A DNA stretch of 64,000 nucleotides from Phialocephala subalpina (GCA_900073065.1 FJOG01000001.1:1582439-1646438); one strand, 5' to 3'. Positions 41,404 through 53,555 are shown, counted from the stretch's first letter. Numbers and translations: made by a program. Notes: generated by a model from the sequence alone, not told the origin.

Positions 41404-44167
41404 AAACAAAGGCCATTGAAGATGCACGCAAGGTCCAAGCCCAAGTTATCGAGGAGTGCAAGAGGAAGGGGAAGGACCCGCCGCCATACGTGTTAGAGGA
41501 ACTGATTGGCAAGGGCAGTTTTGGGCGTGTCTACAAGGGGTATGTTCATCAACCTCGTCACGTGGGCCATTGATTAATGTCAAGAACAGCAAGGACATGA
41601 AGACTGCCGACATTGTTGCTATCAAGATCATTGATCTCGACGAGAGTGACACCCTTAATCCTCGCCTGGCCAACTCGTACGGCGATTTTATTAAAGAGAT
41701 CAACGCTCTTACCACGCTCGGCGAAAGCAAAGCGAAGAACATCAACCACGTTATAGCGGCCCTGCCTGTGGGTAAAGCCATGTGGATGATTACCGAGTAT
41801 TGTGCTGGCGGTAGCGTTGCAACTCTGGTAGGCAAAAGCTGTACGCGCCATCAGAATGACTTCCTGACCATCGAATAGATGAAGCCCACGAGCCCAGGAG
41901 GATTGAGCGAGAAGTGGATTATTCCGATTTTGCGAGAGGTCGCCCTTGCACTGAGGTGTGTTCACGAAGCTGGAATCATCCATCGTGACATCAAATGTGC
42001 CAATGTTCTCGTCCATGAACAAGGAAACATACAGGTATGTGACTTTGGTATTGCGGGAATCGTGGAGAGCAAGCTCGACAAGAGATCTACTATCATCGGA
42101 ACTCCCCATTGGATGGCCCCAGAGATGTTCAAGGAAACGACTATATCCTATGGCAAGGAAGTTGATATCTGGGCCTTCGGATGCATGGCTTTTGAGCTTG
42201 CAACAGGCGGTCCACCTTTCGCAAGAGAGTACGCTCCTGACCAACTAGCGGCTGTATTGCAATCACAGGTTCCACGGCTCGAGGATACAAACAAGGTCCG
42301 ATTCTCCGATGGACTCAAGAGCCTTGTCGCTTTCTGCATTCAAGAGGATCCTAAGGCTCGCCCTACCATAGAAGACGTCCAGAAACACTCATACCTCCTC
42401 AACACTGAGTCTAGCTATCCTGCATCCAGTCTCCGGTCTCTCGTGGGTTCGTTCAAAGTATGGGAATCAAGTGGCGGTAGTCGAAAATCTTTGTTCTTCC
42501 AACACCCTTCACAATCAGCTGTCCCAGATCTCCCCTCCGCTGCTCCAGCCGACGAGGGCTGGATTTTCAGTACTACCGCAATGTTTGACCTGGAAGTATC
42601 TTCAGGCTTCGATATGAAAGATGTTATGGATGCGTATGGACCAGCTGCCACCACCGGCTTCGACGAAGATACCGCTCGCCCCACTCCACGACAGCTTGGA
42701 AAAGGAGGAAGGCGACGACCACCACCAGAGGCTCTTAAACGTCTTCCAGGTCCACTAGAGAAGCTCTTTGACCCAAACACTATGACTAATTACGAAGAAA
42801 ACTCTCGCATACATTACGGCGCCCCGATACCACCACCTGCTACGTCCGAATTACCACCTGAGCCTGAGCTGCCACCTCCTCCTACCCATGAACGCCAATC
42901 TAGTAGCATGTCTGACTTACCACTTCGGGGCTCCACTACGGGCACTATGAACAGGGAATCGCTGATTGATATGGATCTCGGTTTCGCTCCTCCAACAACT
43001 TTCAATAATATGGACACGATTCGCGCAAGTACTCGACCTGTCCACGATCCCATTGATGACGACTACACACCACACGATTTCAGCAGGCCAGCCCTGAGTG
43101 ATCCAGCAGATGTGAATCCTAATCGCCACACTCAAGACTGGAAATTCCCCGCTATGGCACCACCGGCTTCTGCAGACCCCGAGCTTTCAAGGTTTCCAAT
43201 CACTTACGATCTTCCTCGGCCTGCCGTCACTCCTGGTTCTGGCGGTCGACCTCCTCTAGTTCATCACCCAACAGAACCGCTTGGAAATAACGCATTCGGT
43301 GGAGGTCTTCAACCCTCACTTACCTCAGATCGCACATCGATGCAATCTCTGATTGATCTGGATATGAGCTTGCCTGATACAATACCAGAATATCGACCTT
43401 CTACTGCCAACTCCGACGTTGGGTCTACCACGAGTGAGCATCTGGTATCTGCCAATCCCTTTGAGCTCGAGAAGCATACATCGTTTCCTCCACCTGTCTC
43501 TGGCGTACGAGAGCCGTCTATTTATGTTTCAGATGACTCAACGGCTTACGAGATTCGAAATGGCAATTCATTAAGGGAAGCTGCAGAAATGTCTGACTTC
43601 TCTGCATCTGACGCGGAAGGCAACGCCATGGCGGATTCTCGATACGATGACGATGGGTACTACGTTGTCAGTAATCCAGCTACCAATGGTAACGGCACAC
43701 AAGGCTCAACTGCTCATATAGACGACAGACAGGCTTTCGATTCATTTTCAATGCCGCCACCACGTCTGCCAAGTTCACAATCTTTGCCCAGGGATGACTC
43801 CATTTCTACCATAAGTTCAGGACCACTTGGAACTTTGCCCAGGCTAGAATCCCTTTCAAGCTTAAGTTCGGGGCGTTCAGGACCTTTGCCCAGTCTAGAA
43901 TCCATACCAACCACATCCATGCCCAAGAACAACTCCTCTACCTCCTTCAGCACCTACTACAGAATACCGCCACTTCCAGACGCACCGTCCGTTGATGCTT
44001 TGAGCGGTGTTGCTTCACAGGAGGACATGTCTGAGGAAATCACGCGGATGATGACTTCTATGTCTCAGAACCTCATGTCGTTCAAGGAGATCTACGAAGA
44101 CAGCTCTCTCGTTCAGAAGCGTGGCTCACTCCGCCGAGAAGCCAGAGACCCTGCTGCTAGTGGATAG
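41355..44167 (+). CDS. STE20/GCK-family serine/threonine protein kinase (Kic1/Nak1-like)
   Basis: Germinal-centre-type kinase; related fungal kinases act in the morphogenesis (RAM/MOR) and septation networks upstream of NDR kinases. Exons 41355..41539, 41590..41827 and 41879..44167; 903 aa. Residues 46-310 form the catalytic domain: glycine loop IGKGSFGRVYKG (about 51-62), VAIKIID with Lys74, YCAGGSVATL, HRDIKCANV with Asp178, VCDFGIAG with Asp196, the activation segment STIIGTPHWMAPEMF, and DIWAFGCMAFELATGGPPF. The remaining 590 residues are Pro/Ser-rich and disordered with repeated short motifs (ESLIDMDLG, QSLIDLDMS; LPRLESLSSLSSG, LPSLESIPTTS), ending in a conserved-looking helix EEITRMMTSMSQNLMSFKE. 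The subfamily is less certain than kinase identity. The start could lie further upstream. Confidence 0.85.
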
Positions 44168-44506
44168 GTGCTGTTTCTACATTTGTTGGAATATACGATT
44201 ACGAATTGCTAGCTTGACGGTCTCGCGGAGCATGAATTTGGCGCTCAATACCTACTTTTTGTGTTGTACTAGAACCTTCACGAGCTCATAGCGCGGTGTT
44301 TGTCATCTGGCAGGAAGATTTCCCAGATCCAGACGTAATTGACAATGCAAGAATGCTATTTTACCTGACCTTATACCCTTTTCTGTGACCGTGATCTCTT
44401 CTCTGAGATCTACGTTCTGTCTGCAATGGTTTGCGCGATGGTCAACGTGCTCGATTCGAAGATTTCAGTGACCTAGATCCTTAGCTCCAGCTGGGCTGGT
44501 CGTGGG
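44168..44506. other. 3' flank of the kinase gene
   Basis: 339 bp downstream of the kinase stop, up to the end of the putative pseudogene on the other strand. Nothing recognised. Confidence 0.4.
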
Positions 44507-45161
44507 TTAGAGCTCCGGGACCTCCTTGAGCACGGGTAGATGTTGAGCCAAGTTGGTTGTGGCCTGGAGCTTGGGCATCTTGTCGAATATCGCTATGAAT
44601 ATCTGGTCGAGATACTGGAGTAGCTTGGCCTCCGTGTTGCCGGTGAGGTCTTCTAGTTGGCCGCTGCTCAAGTTTCCGCTCCAAGTTGGGTTCGGGTGGG
44701 GAGATGTTGGTGTGAATATGGGTATCAGAGTATGCGCAAGAGCATTAGGCGGCTGTGCATCGGCCGCAAGGTTGTTAGCCGTTGCAAGTATAACCAAACA
44801 GAGCGCAAAAACCACAAGGATTGCACTGCTCTTGAGTAGTCATGGAAGCTCTCGTCAACCCTTTTGATCAAGAGCTTGCTTCTCATTATTTGATCGACCA
44901 ACGGGGGAGTCTTGCGGATCGTGATCACGAGGGAAAAGTTGGTTCAGAGGCTCAGCGGGGTACATTGACTCGTGAGGATTGTGGTAGAAGTCATACATCT
45001 CGGCATCATATTGAGGAACGAAATCAAATGCATCGACCTAATTAGCCTCTGCATTAACTTGCTTGATATTTTGTTTCTGCTGTTGAGGGGAATGCTGATT
45101 TTGATGAGCTGTTTTGAGTTATTTCTCTTAACGATGTTCGGTCGTTGGCCGGATTGTAATC
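44507..45161 (-). pseudogene. Decayed gene for a Gln-rich, single-pass membrane protein
   Basis: A single reading frame from about 45108 down to 44507 has coherent composition but three internal stops: TAG 45040-45038, TGA 44857-44855 and TGA 44842-44840. Segments read HQNQHSPQQQKQNIKQVNAE, then VDAFDFVPQYDAEMYDFYH, PAEPLNQLFPRDHDPQDSP and NNEKQALDQKG, then LLKSSAILVVFALCLVILAT (a membrane helix), and QLEDLTGNTEAKLLQYLDQI to the end. Upstream, DYNPANDRTSLREITQN (45161 onwards) is in another frame. Each stop could arise by one C-to-T change (CAG, CGA, CGA). No plausible introns remove them, since the intervals would be 21-30 nt. I do not recognise the family. Confidence 0.45.
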
Positions 45162-45368
45162 TTAATAGACGATGTGGTTCCTCGCGGTCTTGATTGTGGT
45201 GTCTGGGTCAGGAGCAGCAAGAACTTACAGGAATAACGAGAAATGCCAATACCCAAGCAGGCTGATTGCACGGAGTGTTCTTGCTAGTGTCTTATTATTT
45301 CGGTCTATGCCACAGATCTCCTGGAGCATATCCATCGCATCACATCATCTACCCCCTGTACCGCTCAC

Positions 45369-48300
45369 TCAAAAACTCGCCAAATCCCCCATCAACAACG
45401 CCTGATACCTGTCCACCACCTCCCTAATCCTAACCAACACCCCCGCGCTCAACATCCTAACCCTCTCATCCTCTTCACTTCCACCACTCCCCATCCTCCC
45501 AAAAACACCCTCAACCCACTCCTGTGTCTCCAACATCTGTCTTCCATGCGCTTCCACCAACCTCCTCTTATCTTCATTTAGCTCTAATATAGTCATGAAT
45601 CCAAATAGCAACGCTTCCATGATCATGATATCGCCTATACTCTGAGTCCTCAGACTCAATAACAAGTCCCAGAATTCGGACGTCATTTGTAGAAGAGATA
45701 GGGTGTTTGGACCGCTGGCGTGGAGGAGTAAAGAGAGGGTTTTTATGTAGAGGGACAAAAGGTAGGGTTGAAATATCACATTCGAACCGGAGGATGATCC
45801 GTATGCTTTGAGGTAGATGAAGAATCGTCCGGTTAAGGGGAAGAAGAATCCGTCTGCGACTACTTTCGCGAGAGAGTTGGCAATTGGTTTCTTTCGTTTT
45901 TTCTCGACGGCCATGCGGGAGCTGAAGGTGCGGATTTTGAGGATTGAGGGGCCGGTTAACTTATCTGCCAACGAGGCAGCCATTGGGGCGATCATTGTGT
46001 TGGAGAGTTGGGTGGAGAGGGAATCCAAAGGAGATGGTGGTCCTTTGGGTATTTTTGGTGATGATGATTGGGGAGGATCATTGACGTAGAGTTTGTGCAT
46101 GCTTGGTGGGAGAGTTTTGGTTGGGAATGAGGACGAGGTGGGAAGAGGCTTTGAGGTAGAGAGAGCTTCGTCTTCTGCGTCGAAGCCTCCTAATTCGCGA
46201 GCTCCGATGCCGAGGGTAGTGAGGACTGAGGCTCGCTGGGAGAGAGAGTAGTCGCCGTCGAAGAAGGTTTTGGAGAACCATCGGCCCATTTTGAGAGGTA
46301 GGGCGATGAGGATGGCGATCATGCCTTGTATTCTTAAATCTTGGAAGTTTTCGATTTCGTATTTGTCCTGCAGCCCGACAAGCAGACCTGCTAATTCTTC
46401 GGCGTGTGAGGAGACTTCTGTGCCAAAGTTTGCTTTTCGTCGTATGAGTGGTGCTGCTGTTGACAGAGCTAGCTTCTGGCGGTCGTAGTTGTCGGTATCT
46501 CGCAAGTATGTAATCAAGTCACGAATGTAGACTGGAGCTGTTGGTTTGTTGCGAGTGACCAGAGTAGCATCTTCATCCGAATCTTCGACATCCGAGTCGG
46601 GCTTTGCGTATGGTACCAAGCCGTCGTCATCCGAGTCTTGCTCTTCTTCCTCACTGTCTTCAATCTCTTCAATAGCAATGATCTTGGATCCTGTAGGTCT
46701 TTGCATTGGCTGTGATGCTGACTTGTGGGCTCGGGGTTTCGCAGGTTCGGATCCTCTCGCCGAAGATCCAGGGTTTAGAAGTTGGATGGGCCCAATTGTA
46801 TCCATCACGTTGACCAAGCTCCTGAACCATTTGGCTTCAGCAGTCGCCATGTCGTCAACCTTGAATTCCATCCTCTTGTCTCCTTTGTCCACAAGACTAG
46901 AAAGCGCTTCGCCCACAGCCATGCCTAGGAAGCGGGCACGAGCAGATGATGTGGCCAGTCTATTCGAGACCACACTCAAATGACTACCCGACCTCATCAT
47001 CATGGTGAGACGTAATGGAGCCGTTCGATGGACGTAACCGGCTGCTAGCAAAAGAACTTGGGCATGGACTTGAAAAGGTCAGTAAACGTAAAGTGTATAA
47101 CAGCTTGGACCATACCTTCTTGTTGAAGCGTCGGAGTATGCTTGATATAAAGCTTGTCGCCAAATTGCTGCAAGCTTTTGTCTAGCACAGACTCTACATC
47201 CGATATGGAGGCTGATATGGCTGCCAGAGCAGCACGACGAATAGCAATTCCCTCACCAGCACCAGCTCCAGAGGAACTAGTCAGCCAGGAAACCAAATGA
47301 CCTTTTCTTGTCTCCGACTTAGCAATGAAAAGGGCGATCGACCCCGCAACGGCGGAGACAACGCTTGCATCTGATTGGTACCAAGTGGGATTGTCCTCAG
47401 TGGTAACGACTGCTGACAGATACTCTGTTGAGAGGAGTTTCAGAATCGCATAAAGCACATTTCGTTGTTCAATATTGGAGAGACTTCCTAGAAGCTTCTC
47501 AAAGTGAACCTGATATTTGACATCTCCAAGAACTAACGAGATCAACAGCTCCTTGACGATACTTTCTGAAATTCGTCAGTACTCATGTTCCGAAGATCAT
47601 AGAAAACCATACCTGAGTGCCCCAAGCGCAGTGACTTGCTCAGCAACTCACCACAGTTGCTCCATCCATTGTCTGACTTCGGGTTCAACGACTTTGCCCA
47701 AGACGAGATGTTCTGAGAAAGCCAAAGTCCATACTGCTTTCCATCTGCAATCCAATGTCTTTCTTGGAACGTTTTACTCAGATCATTGATGACATCCTCT
47801 GCTTCAGCAGATATGCCTAATATCTTGCCTCCTCCAAATGCATTCAGAAGCTCGTTCCACACAGCCTTCTGCTTTGGGGCGGTATCACATGCTTTGCAGA
47901 TCTGAGTCCAAAATTTGGAAGCAGTCTTAGTCCCTTGGAGAAGAGCTTGCAATAGTTGGAGAAGTATTGCTAATATCTCTTCAACGTTGCGTCCGCCTAT
48001 TTCCTTCTTGCTAGCTTTGGCTTCTTGAACTTGCTGCTTGAGCTGTAACAAGACTGCGTTTAGACCAGTAACACTTCGAAGACAAGACAGAAGTAGTTCT
48101 AGTTCTGCTGGGGACTTCGGTCTTCTGGCTGCACCCTCTGAGCTCTTGACCTTGCGCGGTTCATAGAGAATACTCCAGTAATTGGGGACGACGTCCGAGA
48201 CCAACGTATGGACAATCTGGGCAGCGAGTGGACTTGGAGAAGTAAGATCAAACCCCTCCTCATTGTTGTCTAGGTAACTCAGCGTCGATACTAGCGTCGC

Positions 48301-48453
48301 ATATTCAGGTTCGTTCCGCAGAACCTCCAAAGCCTCTGTTGGTGTTGTTGCTTGAGAAGGAGCGACTTGCTTGGGAACCTCGACCAGGGCGTCGCCAGGA
48401 TCTTCCTCTGCTCTTTTGTAAGAAGTACTCACGGGAGTGAGTAAGCCCTCCAT
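45369..48453 (-). CDS. TEL2: Telomere length regulation protein Tel2 (TELO2)
   Basis: Core of the TTT (Tel2-Tti1-Tti2) cochaperone that, with Hsp90, matures PIKK kinases such as TOR, ATM and ATR. Exons 48453..47613, 47565..47116 and 47068..45369; 996 aa. Both introns are exactly 47 nt. The N-terminal helical half includes QERHWIADGKQYGLWLSQNI and WSNCGELLSKSLRLGHS, joined to IVKELLISLVLGDVKYQVHF and ALYAILKLL-like HEAT helices. An acidic linker follows (EEIEDSEEEEQDSDDDG). The diagnostic C-terminal Tel2 domain reads YIRDLITYLRDTDNYDRQKL, ALSTAAPLIRRKANFGTEVS, FQDLRIQGMIAILIALP and RASVLTTLGIGARELGG. Starts 171 bp from UBA3 on the other strand. Confidence 0.93.
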
Positions 48454-48624
48454 AACTACATCAGAACAGAATCCTTAGATGATTGAATGTTTTTGAAGAG
48501 CTTTGGGAGACGAAGAGGCGTCCAGAGGTGCTAGCTTCATGCAGGTGGATAAGCGATAAGGCTGCCTTGGGAATTCAAACAGCCCCTCTTGAAGCTTCCT
48601 TCCGTGTTGAACATCTCCTTCAAA

Positions 48625-50239
48625 ATGTCTCAACCACTCATGGTGTCTGCTACCATACCTGGGCCTTCCCCAGCAATGGCGTCACGATGGTATATTGGTG
48701 ATCCTTGAGTCCCTTCACCGAATCTGCGCTGACCCTTGCACAGGCAATATCTCGACAATGTCCGTAGGCACACCGGCCCTTTCACAGATCCAGACATGTT
48801 CGATACGAGCGAAGCGGCGGTTGCCCAGATCGAGAAGATGAAGATCTTGTTAGTCAGAAGCTTTGCGCTTTGAGAGATTGCGCTGACCCTCCTCTAGAGT
48901 AATGTTCGTTGTGTGGAACCATGAGAAGAGATAGTCTGCTAACAGCAGGTAGTGGTGCAGGAGGTCTTGGTTGCGAGATACTGAAGAACCTGGCTCTTTC
49001 CGGCTTCAAGCAGATACATGTTATTGATATGGGTCGGTGGGCAATCTTTCCTCTCTGTGGACGCTGCTCACCATCCGAAAGATACTATTGATGTTTCTAA
49101 CCTCAATCGACAATTCCTCTTCCGGCAAAGCGACGTCGGCAAGTCGAAAGCTGAATGTGCAGCCAAATTCGTGGAGAAGAGAGTCAAGGGTGTCTCAATC
49201 ACACCGCATAACTGCAAGATTCAGGACAAGGATGAGGACTTCTATATGCAGTTTACTCTTGTCATTTGTGGTTTAGACAGTATCGAAGCCCGAAGATGGA
49301 TCAACTCTACCCTCGTTGATTTGGTCGACGAAGAAAATCAAGACAGTCTCAAGCCGCTGATCGATGGAGGCACCGAAGGTATGTCTTTTGATTTGGGTTA
49401 TGGAAAGGGCTGGAGCTGAGTTGCAAATAGGGTTCAAGGGCCAGTCTCGAGTCATCTACCCCACCATTACATCCTGTATCGAATGCCAGCTGGATATGCA
49501 CGCACCAAGAGCTGCTGTTCCCCTATGTACGCTTGCTACTATTCCTCGACAACCCGAACACTGCATCGAATGGGCACATATTATGGCATGGGAGCAAGAG
49601 AAGCCATTCCCGAAGCTCGACAACGATGATCCGGAGCATATTACTTGGCTTTATAAGAAGGCTCTGGCTCGAGCTCAGGAATTCAACATCCCCGGCGTCA
49701 CTTATTCTCTCACTCAAGGTGTTGTCAAGAACATCATCCCAGCTATTGCATCGACCAATGCTATCATTGCTGCAAGTTGCTGCAATGAGGCTTTCAAAAT
49801 CGCCACGAACACGAACCCTTCACTCGGAGCTCAGGAGAATTACATGATGTATAGCGGAAATGATAGCATCTACACCTATACATTCAAGCACGAGAAGAAG
49901 GATGACTGCCCTGTCTGCGGAAATCTCGCTAGAGGTTTAGATGTGGACCCCAATTTGACATTGCAGGAATTCATCGACTCCTTGGCAGCAAGACCAGAAG
50001 CACAACTAAAGAAGCCATCTATCAGAGCTCAAAAAACACTTTACATGCAAAGCCCAGAAAGTTTGAGACTGCAAACAGCCCCGAACCTGGACAAGAAGAT
50101 CGGCGACCTGGTCAGCAATGGGGATGAGATAGGTGTTACCGATCCTTCCTTGGGCAGGGTTGACTTCAAATACAAGCTGAGATTCACGAGCGACTTCGTT
50201 TCCAAGGATAAGTTAACAACGAATGGCGATGCGAATTAA
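48625..50239 (+). CDS. UBA3: NEDD8-activating enzyme E1 catalytic subunit Uba3
   Basis: Adenylates NEDD8/Rub1 and carries it as a thioester for transfer to Ubc12, leading to cullin neddylation; partner Ula1/APPBP1. Exons 48625..48689, 48744..48848, 48898..48903, 48953..49032, 49082..49378 and 49431..50239; 453 aa. The 6-nt microexon AGTAAT restores [20 protein letters not shown], the ATP-binding loop; without it the loop cannot be read in phase. Then [36 protein letters not shown] and [19 protein letters not shown]; zinc ligands CIEC (about 200-203) and CPVCG; the catalytic cysteine in VPLCTLA (about Cys217). The C-terminal ubiquitin-fold domain follows after [16 protein letters not shown]. 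Intron sizes are 54, 49, 49, 49 and 52 nt. Confidence 0.93.
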
Positions 50240-50475
50240 AGTCTCTGAAAAAGCTGGTATTTACTGGCAACATACGAAAATTACGATATTGATGAACAAT
50301 GGCATAGCAGGTGGTCACGTCTCTGGGTCTGGCTCGTATATGGTATCATGAATTACGACAATGTCCTCTGATGGAGACATTTCGTCCCCGCACAGGCATA
50401 AGCTCCTCTAGATAGCTATGAAAAAGCCATCCAACGCCTGAACCTGAACTCCTGCAATGCTCGTGACCTCATTTT

Positions 50476-51754
50476 TTATCGTACCATATTTGACAAGTTT
50501 CCTTTCAACGCTAGGCATTTCCTCTTCAAGACCTGGATTGACTCAAGGAAGAGTTCTTCACTGTCGAATTGGCCCAAGCTCTCGATCGAGAAGATGAAAT
50601 GATCCCTGACCCGTCCCAACTTGACCTTGCCCTCAAATTCCGCATGCCGTAAGCACTCTCTGCTGACGGTATCCTTCATAGGATCCTTTACAACTGCCTT
50701 CATCTCTCCCTCATGGCCCTCGTATCCACTGCCCTTTTTCGCAGCCTCCTTAGCAGACACTGGCTCCAGCTCAATCACCCCCTTCGGGAAGCAATTTGCA
50801 AACTTCTTCGCGTCCTTTCCTGTAATTGGCTTCAAGATCTGTATCGAAGGCAACAAACGGTACGAAGCTGTAGCAACAGGCGAGAACTTGGCATGATCAC
50901 CCCCAACACCCATAACAGCATGCAACTCCACATCGATTTGCTGACCAGGTCGCATCTTCGCAATCAAAATGTCCGGATTCGTAGGCTTAATCGCACCCTC
51001 TCCCTCAAAGTACTTCAGTTGTCCACCATACGGCTTGAATACAATATCCTTAGCATAGACATGAGCGTTGTGATAGGCCTTATGCGGATCCGTCTCTCCC
51101 CTCGCAGCTTGCTCGTTGCGCGTACACTCAATCTTCAGTTCCATGACAATCGTATTGTAGTCATATGCCTTCACTTCCTCTCCAGATCCCTCCTCAGGCT
51201 TGACAAATGGCTTCATGAATTGCCGTAGTCCTTCCTTGTTGCCTTTGAATGGGATGAGTCCAAGTCTTTGTGCCAGAACTTCGTCTTGAACGATGGAGGT
51301 ATTGTTATAGACGAAAACATATTCGATAGCCAGGGTCCAGATTTCGGAGAGGAGAATGCGTCTAAATGCATTGGCGACGGAGGCATCTATGCCAATGAGG
51401 GAGAAGGAGGAGTCGAGAGGTTCGTTTTCATAGAATTGGACTTGGAAAATTTCCTTGAATTTGGCTGCGTCCCAGGAATTATCTTCGCCTGGATAGTGGC
51501 TATGCAGGAGTCAGCTCTCTGTCTCGGAAATAAAGCTTTTTCAGAGGTATCTCGTAGTTGTTTTTCTAGACAATAGGGAAAGTTCATTGGGAAAGGCGCA
51601 TACCCAGGGTAGTCTGTAGAAGTAACATCGGTCACAGTTTCTGCGTTGACGCCGACTAGCTGTAAGAAGTGTTAGAATATATTTGGGTGATTTGGAAGCT
51701 TTCACATACCCGCCGACGATCCAACTCCTCCTCTGAAGGCTGAAAGGGAGCCAT
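50476..51754 (-). CDS. RPC40: RNA polymerase I and III subunit AC40 (Rpc40)
   Basis: Alpha-like subunit shared by RNA polymerases I and III; pairs with AC19 to nucleate assembly. Exons 51754..51710, 51659..51604 and 51499..50476; 374 aa. Starts MAPFQPSEEELDRRR, then LVGVNAETVTDVTSTDYPG, HYPGEDNSWDAAKFKEIFQV, LIGIDASVANAFRRILLSEI, IWTLAIEYVFVYNNTSIVQD and EVLAQRLGLIPFKGNKEG, all hallmark positions. The insert domain covers AHVYAKDIVFKPYGGQLKYF and IDVELHAVMGVGGDHAKFSP. The C-terminal dimerisation helix follows RDHFIFSIESLGQFDSEELF. Introns are 50 and 104 nt. Start codon lies 253 bp from the NUO49 start on the other strand. Confidence 0.95.
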
Positions 51755-52007
51755 TTTCTTGGTGTTTTGGTGGGGTTGATCACAAAAAAAGTTGAAGAAT
51801 TTCGTCAGGCCCGTCATTTTCTGCCGCTTGCCACCGCCCTAGACAGCACTAAAATAGCTTAGCAGCTTAGAAGCTTAATCCGATCGTAGAGGTCATCATC
51901 GGAGCAAATCGACTTTATGTATCCAGTCCCAATCTCCCCTCCACGACTCAATTGCTGAAGCTCGAGGTCTGGTTACAATCAGCAGATCCACCTCGATCTC
52001 TATCACA

Positions 52008-53555
52008 ATGGCAGCGTCCCTCACCCGGCTGGCCGGCCGCAATGCCAAACGCCTCTACTTGCGACCCGCGCTCCCTAAGACCTCGTCGCCACGAGCTTCG
52101 ATTCGAGCTTTCTCTGCTGTGTCTTCGAGACAATATGCAGAGCCGTATGTTGGAACGAGAATAATCCCTACCGATGAGCACTTCGCCCACCCTACAAATC
52201 TTGAAGACTCTCAGCATCTCAATGTCACGCCCGATTCGAATCTAGACGGAGAGGCGGTTGAGAACAGGAAGATTAGGCATTACACTGTGAACTTCGGTCC
52301 TCAGCATCCTGCTGCCCACGGTGTGTTACGGTTGATTCTGGAACTCAATGGAGAGGAAATCGTGCGATCAGATCCTCACGTTGGACTGCTGCACCGTGGA
52401 ACTGAGAAGTTGATTGAATACAAGACATATCTGCAGGCATTGCCATACTTTGATCGATTGGACTACGTGTCTATGATGACCAACGAGCAATGCTTCTCAC
52501 TGGCAGTAGAAAAGCTCTTGAACATTGAGATTCCGGAGCGTGCAAAGTGGATCAGGACATTGTTTGGTGAAATCACAAGAATCTTGAACCACCTTATGTC
52601 TATCCTGTCTCACGCAATGGATGTCGGCGCACTTACTCCTTTCCTGTGGGGCTTCGAGGAACGCGAGAAGCTTATGGTGAGTAAATATGTTTGATTGCTA
52701 GCAAAGACATCGCTAATTAACCATCGCTGTAGGAATTCTATGAAAGAGTATCAGGTGCACGCCTCCACGCTGCATACGTCCGCCCTGGAGGAGTCCACCA
52801 AGATCTGCCAGTTGGTCTGCTCGACGATATCTATCAATGGGCGACTCAATTCAGTGACCGTATTGATGAGACCGAGGAACTGCTGACTGACAATCGTATC
52901 TGGATTGGGAGAACAAAGGGTGTTGGAGTTGTTTCTGCTGCTGACGCTCTGAACTATTCGTTCACTGGTGTTATGCTTCGAGGTTCTGGGGTGCCATGGG
53001 ATGTGAGAAAGAGCCAGCCATATGATGCATATGGTGACGTGGAGTTCGATGTGCCCGTGGGTGTCAACGGTGATTGCTACGATCGGTATCTGTGTAGAAT
53101 GGAGGAGTTCCGCCAGTCTCTTCGCATCATCCACCAATGCTTGAACAAGATGCCTGCCGGACCGATCAGAGTTGAGGACTATAAGATCTCGCCCCCACCC
53201 CGAGCAGCGATGAAGGAGAACATGGAGGCACTTATCCACCACTTCTTGCTCTTCACCAAAGGATACACGGTACCGCCAGGAGAGACCTACTCCGCAATCG
53301 AAGCTCCGAAGGGAGAGATGGGTGTGTTCGTTGTGAGTGATGGAAGTGAGAGGCCGTATCGCTGCAAGATTCGTGCTCCAGGTTTCGCACATCTCGGGGG
53401 GTTCGATCAGATTTCACGAGGACATCTGCTTGCTGATGCGGTTGCCATCATCGGAACAATGGATTTGGGTAAGGGGGTTTTTTTATTTAATGTTGAATTC
53501 TTTTGAGATGATCGATGCTAACCAACTGATAGTGTTCGGTGAGGTCGATCGATGA
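52008..53555 (+). CDS. nuo49: NADH:ubiquinone oxidoreductase 49-kDa subunit (NDUFS2 homologue)
   Basis: Core peripheral-arm subunit of respiratory complex I, lining the quinone pocket next to cluster N2. Exons 52008..52676, 52733..53468 and 53533..53555; 475 aa. The first 40 residues are a mitochondrial presequence ([18 protein letters not shown]). Conserved blocks: [109 protein letters not shown] and [20 protein letters not shown], and the terminal VFGEVDR on a 23-nt last exon. Complete; the HxxxH residues of the quinone site and the C-terminal arginine are present. Introns are 56 and 64 nt. Confidence 0.97.

Noticed and set aside
48841..48965. Single-base deletion in the UBA3 nucleotide-binding loop
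   Set aside because: At first the loop seemed frameshifted, but a 6-nt microexon restores the exact canonical motif with good splice signals on both sides, so no sequence error is required.
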